Shown here in pieces: positions 43,477 to 55,612 of a stretch of DNA of 64,000 bases. The notes under the pieces are model-generated. The model was not told the DNA's origin and did no database searches. It was given only the letters and a program-made list of their open reading frames with translations. Each line of letters starts with the position of its first letter. The first letter of the stretch is position 1. The translations under genes were made by a program, and so were the position numbers. Source of the stretch: Neonectria sp. B-13 (Eukaryota; Ascomycota; Sordariomycetes; Hypocreales; Nectriaceae); contig NOKP01000002.1 of the NCBI GenBank assembly GCA_002682825.1, positions 1,059,132-1,123,131 of the forward strand. Reading direction: 5' to 3'.

Positions 43477-44465
43477 GGATGACGATGATGATGTTGCACG
43501 GGAGGGATCTCTGTGGGGGTTCAGCTTGACGTCGGTAGCTCGCTGGCCGTTCTTCGATATCGGGTTCAGGGGGGTGTCAGGGCCAAGGGCCTCACGCGGG
43601 GGGCGATGGATCGAACAGTGGTGCAGATTCGGTCACAGGGAATGATCTGGAGGTTTGGTAATGGGTTCTGCAAAGGAAGATTATTGAAGAGGAAGTCGGT
43701 GATGTCGACCAGATTTTATTTAGGCCGCCCGCTCGCTGTAATATGGCGGGGCACTCTTGGATCCCAGAAGGGCAGGCACAGCACAGACAGGCGTGAGCCT
43801 CCAGGTTTGTGGCTTTGTGGCGTGGGGGCTTGGGCATTGGACTTTGAGTGGCGCGTGGCTGAGTAATTGCCTCGGATGACCACCTTGCATGCAGCCACTT
43901 TCCAGCGTTTCCACCCTGTTCCCCGGCTTGCGCCCCGTAGTAAACACGCGCAATTGAGCTCGTCTATTGGCCGCGTGTCTAAAAGAGTCACCGGCGAGCA
44001 TGCGTTGCTTGTTAGGGGGAGGTTGGGACGCTTTATTCCATTGCTAGCTGGTTGACTCACGGGGAGCGGATGGCTCATAATGATCCAGTAATAAGTACCC
44101 TGTGGCTTGTGAGGTCGCATCCCGGCAGACACACAAAAAGGTACTAGAGTCATCCTGCATTTGTTCATATCTGCCTTGTTCTCAACCTTGCTGAATAGGA
44201 CTCTGGAACCAGCCCAGGCTCTATTCCAGCTTGAATGGCTAGATCGTTGCTGAATCGCATCATTGTAATGAGTTTCAGGGCGTTCCAAACAATGTCACGT
44301 GGACCTGCAGCAGTGTGATTCACCTTCCGTTCCTGCCTGTAGCACCGCACCCATGAACAGAATTTGTTGTTGCTGATTTTCAAACCAACAACACCCTCCT
44401 GCACTCATTCTTTCACTAAGCCCTCACCTTCACTATTCGCGTTATTCCGAATCTTTGGGGCCCAA
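43477..44465. promoter_or_regulatory. Divergent intergenic region of the Hel2-like and kinase-like genes
   Basis: 989 bp between two start codons that point apart. No further gene is recognised. The minus-strand side just upstream of 43476 is CT-rich in mRNA sense, as is common for fungal leaders. Confidence 0.5.
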
Positions 44466-45953
44466 ATGGCCTCTGCACCCACCACCCGAAGCGAGACTCC
44501 AAGTGAGACTCCAAGCGAGACTCCAAGCGAGACTCCGACCGAGACTCCGACCGAGAATTCAAGCGAGACTCCAAGCGAGACTCCAAGCGGAACTTCAAGC
44601 AGAACTTCAAGCGGAACTTCAAGCGGAACTTCAAGCGGAACTTCAAGCAGAACTACGGACGAAACTTCAAGCAGAACTTCAAGTGGACCTTCAAGCAGAA
44701 CTACGGACGAAACTTCAAGCAGATCTCTAAGTGGAACTCCAAGCGGATGCTCGAGCTACAGGTCGGAGTCCTCCACCATTGTGTATGATCATGAGTCGTT
44801 TTCTACCTTCCAGTCCCGCGTCCTGGACCTCGCAGTCAACGTCATTTGGCCCGATGCCGCGGAGGAGGAAATCACTGTCGAGCGCTTACTAGGAGGTGCA
44901 TTCAACCGCATTACCGGCTTGACGAGACAGCATCCTGGTGCTCAACCCGAAACCGACAAAAAAACCGAGTACATCTTGCGCGTTCCCCGGTTCGATGATG
45001 CGCAGGTCGACAGTGAGGTCGCCGTCCTGCAGTTTCTCCATCACCACACCAAGATCCCCTGCCCTCAGGTCGTGACCTTCGACGAGACGGAGCAGAACGT
45101 CCTCGAGTCTGCATACGCGGTTCATACTCGCGTCCCAGGAGCCCGCTTGCTCTCGGCCTTCCCGAGCATGGCCCACAAACAGCGATGTAGAGTTGCCCGA
45201 GAACTCGGTCACATATATCACCAGATGTTAGCTGTCCGAAGCAGCGAAATTGGCACATTGATCATGCCCACGGACCAAAAGCACCTTGAAGCACCACTTC
45301 ACGTCGCGCCATGGGGAAAAACGAAGCATCCTCTGCACTTCAAACCATATCAGGACTCCCCCAGAACCAAGTCCGTCCATGAGCTTCTCACCGCCAACTT
45401 TCAAGACACGATTACCCAAAAACTGGAGCGGAGTCCGAATGACATCATGATGCTCGAGTTGTTTGGCAAGCTTTGCCAAATGACTGCTGAACTAGATGCT
45501 GGGGGGTGGCTGGCCGACATCGATTACTCGCTTGCACATCTTGATTTTCATCCTCGCAACATCCTCGTCAATCCAATTTTCGATGAGACTCACGATGAGC
45601 AACTCCCCATGATTTCTGCAGTTCTCGACTGGGACAGTGCCATCCTCGCTCCCGCATTCATGTCCTGTGCACCTCCCATGTGGATCTGGGACTGGAAAGA
45701 TGACGAAGAGGAGGACGAGCGGGAAGCAAACAACGAGCCGCCTACTCCTGAACTCAAGCAGCTAAAACAGCTGTTTGAGGAGGCTGCAGGGAAAGATTAC
45801 GTCAAATTCGCCTACGAACCCGCGTACAGGATTGCAAGGCGACTAGTTCGATTTGCCTTCGCAGGCTTCCGTTACAGCGAGGACTTCAAAGACGCCTATG
45901 CCATCATTCAGGAATGGGCGGATGTATACGGGGGAACAGTCAACAAAGGTTGA
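44466..45953 (+). CDS. APH-family kinase-like protein with tandem-repeat N-terminus
   Basis: Single exon, 495 residues from ATG 44466 (M-A-S-A-P-T-T-R). The first about 95 residues are a four-residue repeat (SETP, then SGTS, SRTS, SRTTDETS) encoded by 12-bp units. The remainder has the fold of aminoglycoside/choline-type phosphotransferases as seen in fungal APH proteins: ITVERLLGGAFNRITGL (nucleotide loop), TEYILRVPRF (Lys position occupied by Arg), then the catalytic HLDFHPRNILVN near residue 357 and metal-binding AVLDWDSA near 385. Fungal members are numerous and mostly uncharacterised; real aminoglycoside resistance should not be assumed. The frame is open further upstream to 44364 but without ATG. 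It is the first gene after the Hel2-like gene, on the opposite strand. Confidence 0.85.
   Translation: MASAPTTRSETPSETPSETPSETPTETPTENSSETPSETPSGTSSRTSSGTSSGTSSGTSSRTTDETSSRTSSGPSSRTTDETSSRSLSGTPSGCSSYRSESSTIVYDHESFSTFQSRVLDLAVNVIWPDAAEEEITVERLLGGAFNRITGLTRQHPGAQPETDKKTEYILRVPRFDDAQVDSEVAVLQFLHHHTKIPCPQVVTFDETEQNVLESAYAVHTRVPGARLLSAFPSMAHKQRCRVARELGHIYHQMLAVRSSEIGTLIMPTDQKHLEAPLHVAPWGKTKHPLHFKPYQDSPRTKSVHELLTANFQDTITQKLERSPNDIMMLELFGKLCQMTAELDAGGWLADIDYSLAHLDFHPRNILVNPIFDETHDEQLPMISAVLDWDSAILAPAFMSCAPPMWIWDWKDDEEEDEREANNEPPTPELKQLKQLFEEAAGKDYVKFAYEPAYRIARRLVRFAFAGFRYSEDFKDAYAIIQEWADVYGGTVNKG
44490..44745 (+). repeat. Coding 12-bp minisatellite (AGCGAGACTCCA type)
   Basis: About 20 units of 12 bp, first AGCGAGACTCCA (S-E-T-P), then AGCGGAACTTCA (S-G-T-S) and AGCAGAACTACG/GACGAAACTTCA higher-order units; a 48-bp block with ACGGACGAAACTTCAAGCAG is present twice. 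The frame is kept throughout. Confidence 0.9.
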
Positions 45954-46591
45954 GGCAAAGGTTTGGCTGGTGGCTGTTGCATTTCTCCTAAAGAAGTGTA
46001 GGATGTTGGTAGTCGCAAAGATATTAATGATAAATGCATCATTCAACGCTGGCAAACATACTGGAATGCACAATGACCTGTCATAGCCTCCATGTGATAA
46101 CTGAATGTTCGACAACAAACCTCGTTGCCATTATTAGCCCAATGATGTCCGCCCAGAGTCGAGTGGCTCACTGGTTGTACCAAGACACATTAACAATCAA
46201 GTCCCTCCAGCCCACCTGCTCGCTCCTCGTATTGCTGTTATTGCCGTTTCCCTCTAGATTCTTACTTTGGTCTTCTTGCGGTGCGACCGATATCATCCAG
46301 TGTTGAAGAGGAACCGGCGTGTTTGTTAATTCAGTCCCCTCTCAGTTTCCGATCAGTATCACGGCCGTTTGCCTCAACAACCCATAATGGTCCCCCGTTT
46401 GGTCAAGATATATATTGTTCTCCGGGCTTCGTTTGCCTCTTGATCTGCTGGCCGATTATTTAAATCTCTCGTGACGTCTATTGCAGCTCCATTTCCCTCC
46501 TCCTACACTCAACCCAAAGACTCACTTTCCCTTCCAAGTCTCTTGCTCACTCCGATCGCAGACGCGGAAACCGAACTATCGCTCGATCAAT
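45954..46591. other. Intergenic, with TATA-like words before the small Cys-rich gene
   Basis: 638 bp. TATA-like stretches are found at 46408-46414 and 46457-46465, the nearer one about 130 bp before the ATG at 46592. No other gene seen. Confidence 0.45.
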
Positions 46592-46923
46592 ATGCCCAAA
46601 TACCACGCCTCAGTTACACATCACTGCCCAATGAAGAAGAAGGGTAATTGCCGATACAACCAAAAGCTTGGGCGGTGCACCATGCACCAGACGGCGTGTG
46701 CAAGCCCGCTACACCCGGATGACGTCTACGTTCATTTGAAAGATGAGGAATGCCCAAAGTAAGACTTCTCACATATTTCAACGTTCATCGCGATTATTGT
46801 ATGATCTTCGGGCTGACTAGGTTCTATAGCTGCGCGGGCAATGAGGAGACTGCTGAAAGGGAAGCGGGAAAAGGCACGACGACAGAAAAAAAGGCCCCCA
46901 GCCGGGGAAAAAAAAAGCAATGA
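46592..46923 (+). CDS. Small Cys-rich, probably zinc-binding hypothetical protein
   Basis: Exons 46592-46758 and 46830-46923, 86 residues from M-P-K-Y-H-A-S. Cysteines and histidines fall in the order HHCP..GNC..GRCTMHQTACASPLH..ECPNC, suggesting one or two metal sites; the last segment is Lys-rich. The intron (46759-46829, GTAAGA, GCTGAC branch, ATAG) is chosen because it yields the CPNC motif. A second acceptor 9 nt upstream (CTAG at 46817-46820) is also in frame and would give CPKFYSC instead. I recognise no named family. The reading frame and the branch site support a gene; the short length keeps confidence moderate. Confidence 0.55.
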
Positions 46924-47720
46924 TTCAGGGACCCAACCGTCACGTCGGTCATAACTCACCCCGAACCTAAATCCGAGTGGAATGGTAGTCAACATGAACT
47001 GCTTTAAACAATAAACTTGGTTTTTCACCTTCCGGGGAAGAGGAACTCCATCTCTGATGCCCTTTGCCACTCCCCCGTCCCCAATACCGACGACAATCCC
47101 CGCCAAGTATACCGAAGTAGTATACCTCGCTTGACGACGTGCCAATGCTGTGCGAAACCTTGACGTGAGACGAGAATAAGCGGGTTAGACGTGCGGAGTA
47201 TAGTAGACACTGACGAAACCACAACTTTAGCTCTAGTTTAGAAGGACCCAGAAGCTAAGTTTACCCATCACTATCCTCCGAGAGGGAAGAGATGCGTCGT
47301 TGCGAGAAGTCATCGCTCTTTTCAGAAGGGCGACTTCTATAACAAAAGGAAGGGCGGCGATACGCACCAGACGAAGGGTCTGCACACGCACACCGAGATA
47401 TCGCTGGCATAGCTTCGCTGTCACAGGCCCTACCTGTTGTATTTACCTGTATCCCATTGCTTTAGACATATCTTGCTCTGCCCCATCCATCCAATGTAGT
47501 GAAGACATCAAAACGTCTGTCGAGATGTATGGCCTTCAGGCTGACCGCATTTTATAGGTGCAGGACTTGCCGGTAGATTGGGAAGCTGCTAAGAGAGGCA
47601 GCGGCAAAGGAAAGAAAAGGTTAGCCGAGGAGAAAGGATAAACTGCAACACACGCTCCAAATGCATCTTAGTACATAGTTGTCGAACGACATAAAATCTG
47701 GTATCTCATTGAACTGTTTC
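46924..47720. other. Intergenic, no gene recognised
   Basis: 797 bp between convergent ends of the small Cys-rich gene and the alcohol oxidase gene. Short frames only; no RNA gene seen. Confidence 0.5.
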
Positions 47721-50127
47721 TTACAGACTTTCCCTCGTCCACTTCTCCGCCATCGATCTGCTCAAGTGATCTGCAATTGCCATGACGGTAACTGCTGGGT
47801 TTACGCCACTTGCCGTGGGAAAGACGCTTGCGTCAATTACATGTAGGCCTTTGGTTCCCCAGACGTGGCCGTCTTCGCCCACGACACCCGCTTTTGGCGT
47901 CGCAGACATACGACATGTCCCCATCTGATGTGCTGAGACGAAGAAAGACTGAGGTGCAGGGAAGCTATGGGAGCGCAATTTTGCAATCCAGTCATCGAAA
48001 TCCGCCGCGGATGTTTCCTCGTTTCTTGCTTCACGTGGAGGAGTTTCCGGATCGTCGGGATCGCGACGAAGATAGGTCTCCATACCTGGTACAATTGTGA
48101 AGATCTCGCGGGCTCCAGCCTCATGGTTGATTTGAGACAGCGCAACCAGCCCCTCCAGAATGTTCTTCTTGTCAAACTTGGACGGATGGTATTGGATCCG
48201 GCAACGCCCATCTGCTGGATCAGGGTATACGCGACCGGCGTCTCTATCTCTAGGGACACTTATAAACCCAGCCATATGACTGAATCTGGCTGCGAGTTGC
48301 TTGAACTGAGAACCTCCAGTCCATGGGGCCCACGTTAGCCACGACCAAGGTATCATGCTCAAAGTTTCAAGCTTGACACCATGACCGTGGCCATCTAGGT
48401 TTTCGAACTCGGAGCATACTGAAGACAGAATGGGGCCTTCCCATGGGCGTGTCTCCTCATCGTATATTGCGCCGACCATGGAAACCGGATGGAGATAGAG
48501 GTGGCGGCCGATATGCGAGTTGTTGAGACCAGATCGAAGCAAGAGCAACGGCGACTGCAATGAGCCGCATGCTACAATCACCTTTTTCGCGTTGATAGTA
48601 ACTTTGCGTGACGTAGTTGGTGTTCCAGCCACACCACCGTGTTCGTCTCTGGCTTTCCAGAGACCAGTAACTCCCTTAGAAACCTTCTCGCCTCGAATGG
48701 TCTCAAAGAGGATCTTGTCGACATTGAATCCTTCGAGAAAATTCGCCCCAGCTGCGGCTGCCTTGGGGAGCCAAGCCACCGCTGGCCCTTGCTTCCCAGC
48801 AGATCGGCATCCCATGCCGCAGTGGCCGCAACTGTGTTCTGTCCCGCCAGTGTTCTGCGGCACCTCGCTGTGTGCCCAGCCCAGCTTGCGTGATCCTTCC
48901 AGGAGAAATTTGTTGGGTTTGCTATGCTGGATATGCTGCGTGGACACACCCATCGTGTTGCATACCCGATCAATGGACTGTTGGAAGGCGGTTGATGTGA
49001 AAAACGGTAGCCCTGTCGCTGCCCATTGCCGGCGGACATATCCTTGAAGCTGGAGTGAAGCTGACCAGTTGATGGCGCCGCCACCTCCCCAGGTCTCGCC
49101 GGCAACAACGCATACAGATCCGTCATCAGCTGCGGATTATTAGTTAACTGAAGACCAAGAAAAGGAAAGCGGACAGCTGTGTGCACACTGACATATCATG
49201 TGGCCTCCATTCATGAACATCTGGCTTGGACCTTGCGCCTCAGTCATGGGCAGGTACTCTGGCGACCAGTAGTATCCCTTGTCCACGACAAGCACTCTGA
49301 GACCAGCTTCTGCGAGCTCCTTGGCGCACACTCCCCCACTGCAACCACTTCCCACAATGACAACGTCTGTGTCGATGATCTCATGGTCGTCTCCGGGAGG
49401 CAGCTGGATAAAACTGTACTCATATCCTTCACCCAACGCACAATTGACTGGTATGCGAGGAAATCCTAGCATAGGACGCAGCGTTGGAGTTGTGCGAACC
49501 CAACATTCTTTGGCAAGCAACGTAAGTTGACGCTGGAAGAAGCGCAAGATGCTAAAACGGGAACTGGCCCAGTCGTGGAGGATTTGTTCGCGAATGTGGG
49601 GTGGCTGGTCTGATATGATAGTCGTTCGACCTGTAAGTAACGCTGAAACTGGCGAGTAACTGAAATTGAATAGTCAGATTTATGTCCATTTTGGAGCTCA
49701 GTGAGCACACAGAAGCTAGCATATGAAGACAAAAATATGAAAGGGGTGTTTCATACCTAAGAAGGCTCAACACTCGCAACAGCTGTGTCCTCTCTGTTGA
49801 CGAGAGAACGAAGAGTAGTGTTCTGCGCAATAGATCCTGGAACTCCGGAATCGCCGAGGGGACTTCTTGAAGATACTCTTGAGTCAGTTCTCCCTGAGTT
49901 TTGGAGGGTTGGGCATCGGAGATGGCAAGAGTTTGCGGGTCATTCGGATCATGGTGTGGTTGACCAGGGTCGCTGAGGCCCACAGTAGGCTCAATATCCT
50001 TGACCGACGGAATTATAGCATCGCATATCGAAAGAAGAATGCTCCATTGTGCCTTGGTTAAACCGTCCGCGGATGGCAGGGCCGCCAATGGAGCGGCAAG
50101 TGGATTTGAGGCTTGGATAGCGTCCAT
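47721..50127 (-). CDS. Long-chain fatty alcohol oxidase (GMC family)
   Basis: Flavoprotein that oxidises long-chain alcohols to aldehydes with oxygen, part of alkane and omega-oxidation routes; usually in peroxisome or microsomal membranes. Model: exons 49757-50127, 49193-49659 and 47721-49129, 748 residues, the normal length. Introns 49660-49756 (GTATGA...TTTCAG) and 49130-49192 (GTCAGT...CGCAG) were fixed by frame and family text. Visible parts: an N-terminal alpha-helical domain (LTKAQWSILLSICDAIIPSV), the FAD dinucleotide motif VVIVGSGCSGG near residue 222, GETWGGGGAINWSAS, a Cys-rich HSCGHCGMGC, the second GMC signature region (VIVACGSLQSPLLLL), and the C-terminal HQMGTCRM and VIDASVFPTASGVNPAVTVM. 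The start at ATG 50127 precedes D-A-I-Q-A-S; no signal peptide. The C-terminus RESL lacks a clear peroxisomal tripeptide. Confidence 0.93.
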
Positions 50128-53100
50128 CGTGAGGATTGCCAATTATGAACAACTAGAGTACACGAAATTGAAGAAAGACCAAGTTGACGGACTATTCAAA
50201 GCTGAGAACTTGAGCGTTGATTGAGTTCTGCGCCAGACTTGAATGGGGACAGTTCATCCATCACATGTGCGGGGAACCCCCCTGGAAACCTGTCCATCCT
50301 CGGATGTCGCATGAACGACGGGGATAGTGACCAACAATAAATTAATGTTTCACAGGGCTAGCTTGATCAGGAAATGATGTACGACCTGATATGGCGAAAC
50401 ATACCTCTTGAGGCGATGGCTGAGCTTTCTTCGCTCTCTTCGTTCGCCCGAGACTCCGTTCGACCATCTGCTCACAACGGCCCCCTGGCGGTGCCGAGGT
50501 TGTGGTTCATCAACAAGTGGAACGATAAAGAGACACACTTACTGTGAGGCTAATGCATGCACTTAACTCTTCATAAGGCAATCAGTCAGGTAATAAACCC
50601 TCCGATGAGAGACATTGACATCATCGATTGCCAGTGTGGGGTCGTGCCTCGGCTGTAGACAGGGATAATTTAGATGGACGATCTTCAGTCACCCTGGAGA
50701 ATCAAGGTGGAGACAAGCGACAGAGGAAGTGTTTACAGTTATTCTTCTTAATCCAGACACATCAGGAGAGTGACTGCTGCCCACTGGGACCGGTCAATGA
50801 ATGCTATTTCTCAACAAGGTCAAGCCCCCCTTGGACAATTATCGAGAGACGCATCAACGATTCCTCGAGGCGCAAATTATGGTAAACCGTATGGGACTCA
50901 ATTCCCTTGCAGTCGAGAGCTCCACTGCTTACATCTATAAATACTCAAGAGCGTTCCCTCACCTACCTTAAGTTGTTGATAACATTAAGCCAGCTCGGCT
51001 CTGAGGCGCCGGTGCTGAAACGCTTTCTAAGATGTTCCTGGCTTTGCCAAAACATGCTCATCGTCCGCCCGGTTTCCATCTTAGATAAAATGCCTTCGTC
51101 ACTGTGGCATCCATCTATGTTATCTTGGCAAGGCCTTAGCTTGCATCAACGCTGGAGATAATCTCAGGCATCCACAGTTCTTCAGCCAATCCTCAACCGC
51201 AAGCGGGATTTGCGCAGGGCTAGCCTGTTACCTCGAGGCATGGATATCACTTTAAGGTGCTACTAATGACGATCAAAATGTGTACTACACTCATATGCTG
51301 CTTCCAGGCCTGCACTAACGAGACTGGTCGTTTCGAAACCGCCTGTAGTCGCCGCTTCCCTGGACCCTCAAATGGCATGAAACCATCGTATCTTGGCCAC
51401 TGGCAGTGCAGGCAATTAGTTGCGGACTTGGCATAGAACCAAGAGCTTGGTAATTGTGGTCTCCGCTTACCCGGAAATCCCATCACAGGATGCGAGAAAT
51501 CAAGAAGACTGCTGACTCAAGTTTAGTATTTCTTCAAGAAATAGCCTCTCACCGAATTACGATCATCTTCAACGGCGCCACCACACTGAGCTGTTCCCTC
51601 AAGAAGTCAGTACCAGACAAGATCAGCGGCGCAAGAGGCTAAGTTGTCGAGGCATCCCAAGAACTGGGAGCAGCCGTGTACAAATATGGGATAGGGGCAT
51701 GTATATGTTTCTGCTTTACGACTGTTGGATGCATTTTCTTTCTCTAGAGGGAGAGGTTGTGACAGTAACACGAGACTTTCGTCTGTGAGCTTGACAGCTA
51801 ATGATATTCCTGGCAGTAGTTATCAGTGTCGGAACCTGGCTAGAAACCCATGTTTGTAACATTCGAAGCACTTTAGCTGACTCAGACCCGAAAGTGCACC
51901 CACACACTCGATCGAGCCCAATACCCTATTGATCATAGTTGAAAGAGATTTCAGAAGGTCTTTCGATAGGAAAGTTCGGTCACCTTTGGCCTTGAGATTC
52001 AAGTGACTGGGACAAAACTCAATAGATTGTCAAGTTTGGCGCTCAGTCATTAGAGTAACTTGTTGTTGAAATGACCAGGATGCTATTCATACCTTAGACT
52101 TAGTAACGGCATGTTTTTTTTACATGCTAATAGAACGATAGTCTGGTGCATGCTATTGCTTATTAAAAAGACACGTTACCGAGCCAAACTTGGCATTGAT
52201 TCTATCGCACCGGGGTCAACGACAGAAAACAACTCGTCTGTTGGCAAAATTATACTACAATACTCGCAGCATCTCGAATGGGGTCGCTGAAACTGCATGG
52301 ACATGCTAGCTATGCAGCAGGTAAACTGTCACATGGCGCATCAACCGTTGACCGATCAAAGTATTCCAAATTCCACCACTCCAAGGAAATACCCAGCTCA
52401 TCCCACGATAATGTCCCCATATTTCGGCCATTTCTATACTTGTGCATGGCATATACGGCATGATGGGATCACATGATGTGTTTGATGGAGAGAAGGATCG
52501 CGATCAGTCCATGTTACAGCATTCTAGGGAATGGTGAGATCGGTAGGTTGAGTGGAAGGTGGTAGAAGAAGCGGTATCTCCCCCGAAAATGGGGAAGTGC
52601 TTGTTTCTAAGGATAGATTTTAAGGCTAGAACACTGCTCCCTGCATAACCCGTATTGACTCTTACTGATGGAGCATTTCTCGTATCTGGGGACGAAGGCA
52701 AAGCACTTCATGCATGAGTAGGCTCACAATTGCCACCCAGGATGAGTTGTAAGGCCTGACTGGGCGTGAATAATATTTATGTAAGACAACCCCTTGCGCG
52801 CACACATGATCTCGCGTTGCTTTTACCCAGGATTGCTTGGGCCAGGACCCCTACTGCAACGCTGACAACCCCTAGTTCCTCCCGGGCTACTCCGTAGACG
52901 AGGTAGGCTTGTAGGGTTGCCCGATAACCCGAAATAGTGAATGCTGAAAATTTCAGTCCAGTTTTCCAGCTTAACCCTCTACAAAGCCCCTGCCTGACTC
53001 ATGATCGCCAACCCCAGACAAATCCAACCGGGAACCCAATCTGCAAAGATCGTGTACGCGTGGACACGGCGCTATGCTACGCCGTCGTAGCCAAGACGAG

Positions 53101-53685
53101 GGCTTTAACCGGATTTTGTCATAGCTTGGCTAAAGATAGAGCACAATTGGGCAACAAGCGGATGGGCGGCCTGGTATCGTCCCACTCTAATTAGCCCCCG
53201 ATCCCTCCTAGACACTTGGACCAAATCACAACAGATGGTTGGTCCAGACAGATTCTCCATGCTGAGACGTGGAATGTCCCATCGCCAGGAACGGTTTGGG
53301 CCAGGGATGTCCCCTTCATCTGGTATTTCGGCTACGTCTAGAAAGAATCAGGGCACGCTTGGTCAGCCGGAGCGATGTCCGTAATGAGACCGCCAGTGGG
53401 CCGAGACGTACATGACTGGCCCAAAATCAAGACTATTGATCGACCCTGGGCATTATGCGGATGAACCAACCCTGTGAAGGTGATGGAACCGACCTGCGTA
53501 TTCCAGGAGACCATGATTCCTCAAGAGACCCTTGGATGGTGGATCCGATAATAAGGGGTCCTCAGTACTCGGTACTCCGAGTTCCTGTAAGTCTTCATTA
53601 TAACCACAGATGTCTGCCCTGCCTGTTCTTTCTGTTTGAGTAGCGCACTTCGTCATTACTTTCCACACACTCGTTTACCGTGGCC
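50128..53685. other. Gene-poor region, about 3.6 kb
   Basis: No supported gene. The DNA is more AT-rich than the coding parts of the window, with only short frames and no recognisable transposase or reverse-transcriptase text. It might hold old, decayed repeats or non-coding RNA, but I see no direct sign of either. The right end is the promoter of the GH16 gene, with a TATAAC word at 53599-53604, about 85 bp before its ATG. Confidence 0.45.
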
Positions 53686-54614
53686 ATGTCTTTCCGTCAG
53701 GTCTTTACCGTCTTGTTTTCTTTTCTTTCCCTTGCACTAGCATGGGCGCCGCCAGTTTACAGCGGATACAACCAAGTTTGGACGTCCACCTTCGAAGGAG
53801 CAGCCGATTCGCCACCATCCAGTAGCCAGTGGAACTCCATCGCCGGAGGTGTCGTCAACAATGGTGAATACCAGAAATACACCAAGAGCAAGGCCAACCT
53901 CCGTCTGAGCGGCAAGGGCACCCTGCAGTTGATTCCCCATGGCGACAAGACAGCCCCCATGGGCTGGACCTCCGGCCGAGTCGAGAGCAACTACAAGTTC
54001 ACCCCGGTAGCTGGCAAGCTCACCAGAATCCAAGCTCGACTTCGCCTGGCTGGCAACCCCATGATCAACAAGAAGGGTATCTGGCCCGCCTTCTGGATTC
54101 TTGGCAACTCCAACCGACACGGCACCAAGTGGCCTGCGAGCGGAGAGATCGACATCATGGAGAACATCAACGGACAGAAGCTTGCCTATGGTGGTGTGCA
54201 CTGCGATGTGACCCCTGGCGGCATCTGCAACGAGCCTTCTGGCATTGTCTCCACGACTACTGTTTCTGACAGCAACTACCACACTTGGTATGTCGAGTTC
54301 AACCGCAAGAGCAGCGCCTACAAGGAGCAGTCGATTACCTGGTATGTGGATGGGAAGAAGTTCCACAGTGTTACTGGTGCGCAGATTGCTTCCGCTGCTG
54401 TCTGGAAGACTCTCTGCCAAGACCCGCTCTTTATCATTCTCAACGTCGCCGTTGGCGGTGACTGGGTAAGTTCTTCAAAGCTGCGATCTCGATTGCAATG
54501 GATAGGGTTCAACGCTAACAATATTCTTAGTCCGGCCCCCCGAACTCCAAGACCCTGGGAGGAGCGGGTAGCATGATGGAAGTCGCTTACGTTGCCCACT
54601 ATGTGTCGAAATAA
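53686..54614 (+). CDS. Secreted glycoside hydrolase family 16 enzyme
   Basis: Exons 53686-54465 and 54531-54614 (intron 54466-54530, GTAAGT...CTAAC...TTAG), 287 residues. A signal peptide is visible (FRQVFTVLFSFLSLALA, cleavage near residue 19). The catalytic motif E-x-D-x-x-E is SGEIDIMENING, in a context (IWPAFWILG before, HCDVTPGG after) typical of GH16 endo-beta-glucanases. The C-terminal exon supplies the conserved end (NSKTLGGAGSMMEVAYVAHY). Family members cut beta-1,3(4)-glucans or related polymers in cell walls; the exact substrate cannot be read from the sequence. The ATG at 53686 is preceded by an in-frame GTG only. Without splicing the frame would continue past the donor and end with an unrelated tail, so the splice is well supported. 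Confidence 0.93.
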
Positions 54615-55612
54615 GTAATTATCATGTTGATCGCCGCTCTTAATGCTTAATGGGGAAGCGCATAGAGTTTGACCCATACTTTTAAGCTTTCAACCTTAAT
54701 TTGATCGTCGCGTCGCGAGATCTTCGGTGCTTTGCTAGATCGCAATAGAGATTAACTGCTTTATCAAACGTGTCTTCTGTTTCTGTGCTTTGTGAAGAGT
54801 TCATTCTACTTATTTCGCAGGCTTGGACAGCATCTTAGTGAACTTGGCGAAGACTAGGGACATAGAGAATATTTTTCACTCTAGCTTCCAGCTTGAATTG
54901 CCTCTGCGAGATCGCTGCTTGTACGTAGTAAAGCTAACGGAGAGAAGGGAGACTGAATAAAAGTGTTCTCTCTGCCTTGTGCTGGTGTGTAGTGAGGTCC
55001 TTTACGGTCGTAGCCACTCAACCACTGTTGGTCATACTTTGTGGGTTCTGGTTGGTGATAAGCTTTTCAAGTGTTGGACATTAAAGTCAGAGAGAGGGAC
55101 ACAGGCGGACCGAAAAAACATGTTCAAGGCGCGAGATAAATGTGAACCATGCTACTCAGAAATCTTACTGTATTTGTCGCTGTATTTGAGTTATTGGGAT
55201 TGATAGTGCTCGGCATGTCACCTTCTTGGGTTATGTACTGCCTTACTTTGATCTATCTGATGATATTGACTAAGAAAAGAGAAGGTTTAAAAGTCAATCA
55301 ATAGCAGAATCAGATTTCGCGATCTCCACTAGCATCTAAAAATCTGTTCTCTACAGCAGAGACCCAACTAAAAACTCAAACTTAAAAACTCTCAGATGTT
55401 TTTGCCTCTTCTTTGTGATTAATCTGATCGGCCCGGTCACCAACCTTCGAAATCTGGGCTTGTGTGCAGACTTGAGTCAATGGAGTTGTAGTACCGTTGC
55501 TGGAAGCATTATGGTATTGACAAGGCGGAGTAGCGTATTGAAACACTAGCAAGACGAAGATAAAATATGTACAACTTCGTGTGTTACTGTACAAACGGAA
55601 ATGCTTCATATT
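54615..55612. other. Intergenic between convergent genes
   Basis: 998 bp holding the 3' ends of the GH16 gene (plus) and the HET gene (minus). AT-rich, short frames only, no gene recognised. Confidence 0.5.

Noticed and set aside
44416..44646. Minus-strand frame of Phe-Arg-Leu-Lys repeats
   Set aside because: It is the reverse reading of the 12-bp minisatellite in the kinase-like gene.
44466..45953. Antibiotic-resistance aminoglycoside phosphotransferase
   Set aside because: The catalytic motifs place it in the wider APH superfamily, which is expanded in fungi with other or unknown substrates; resistance cannot be inferred.
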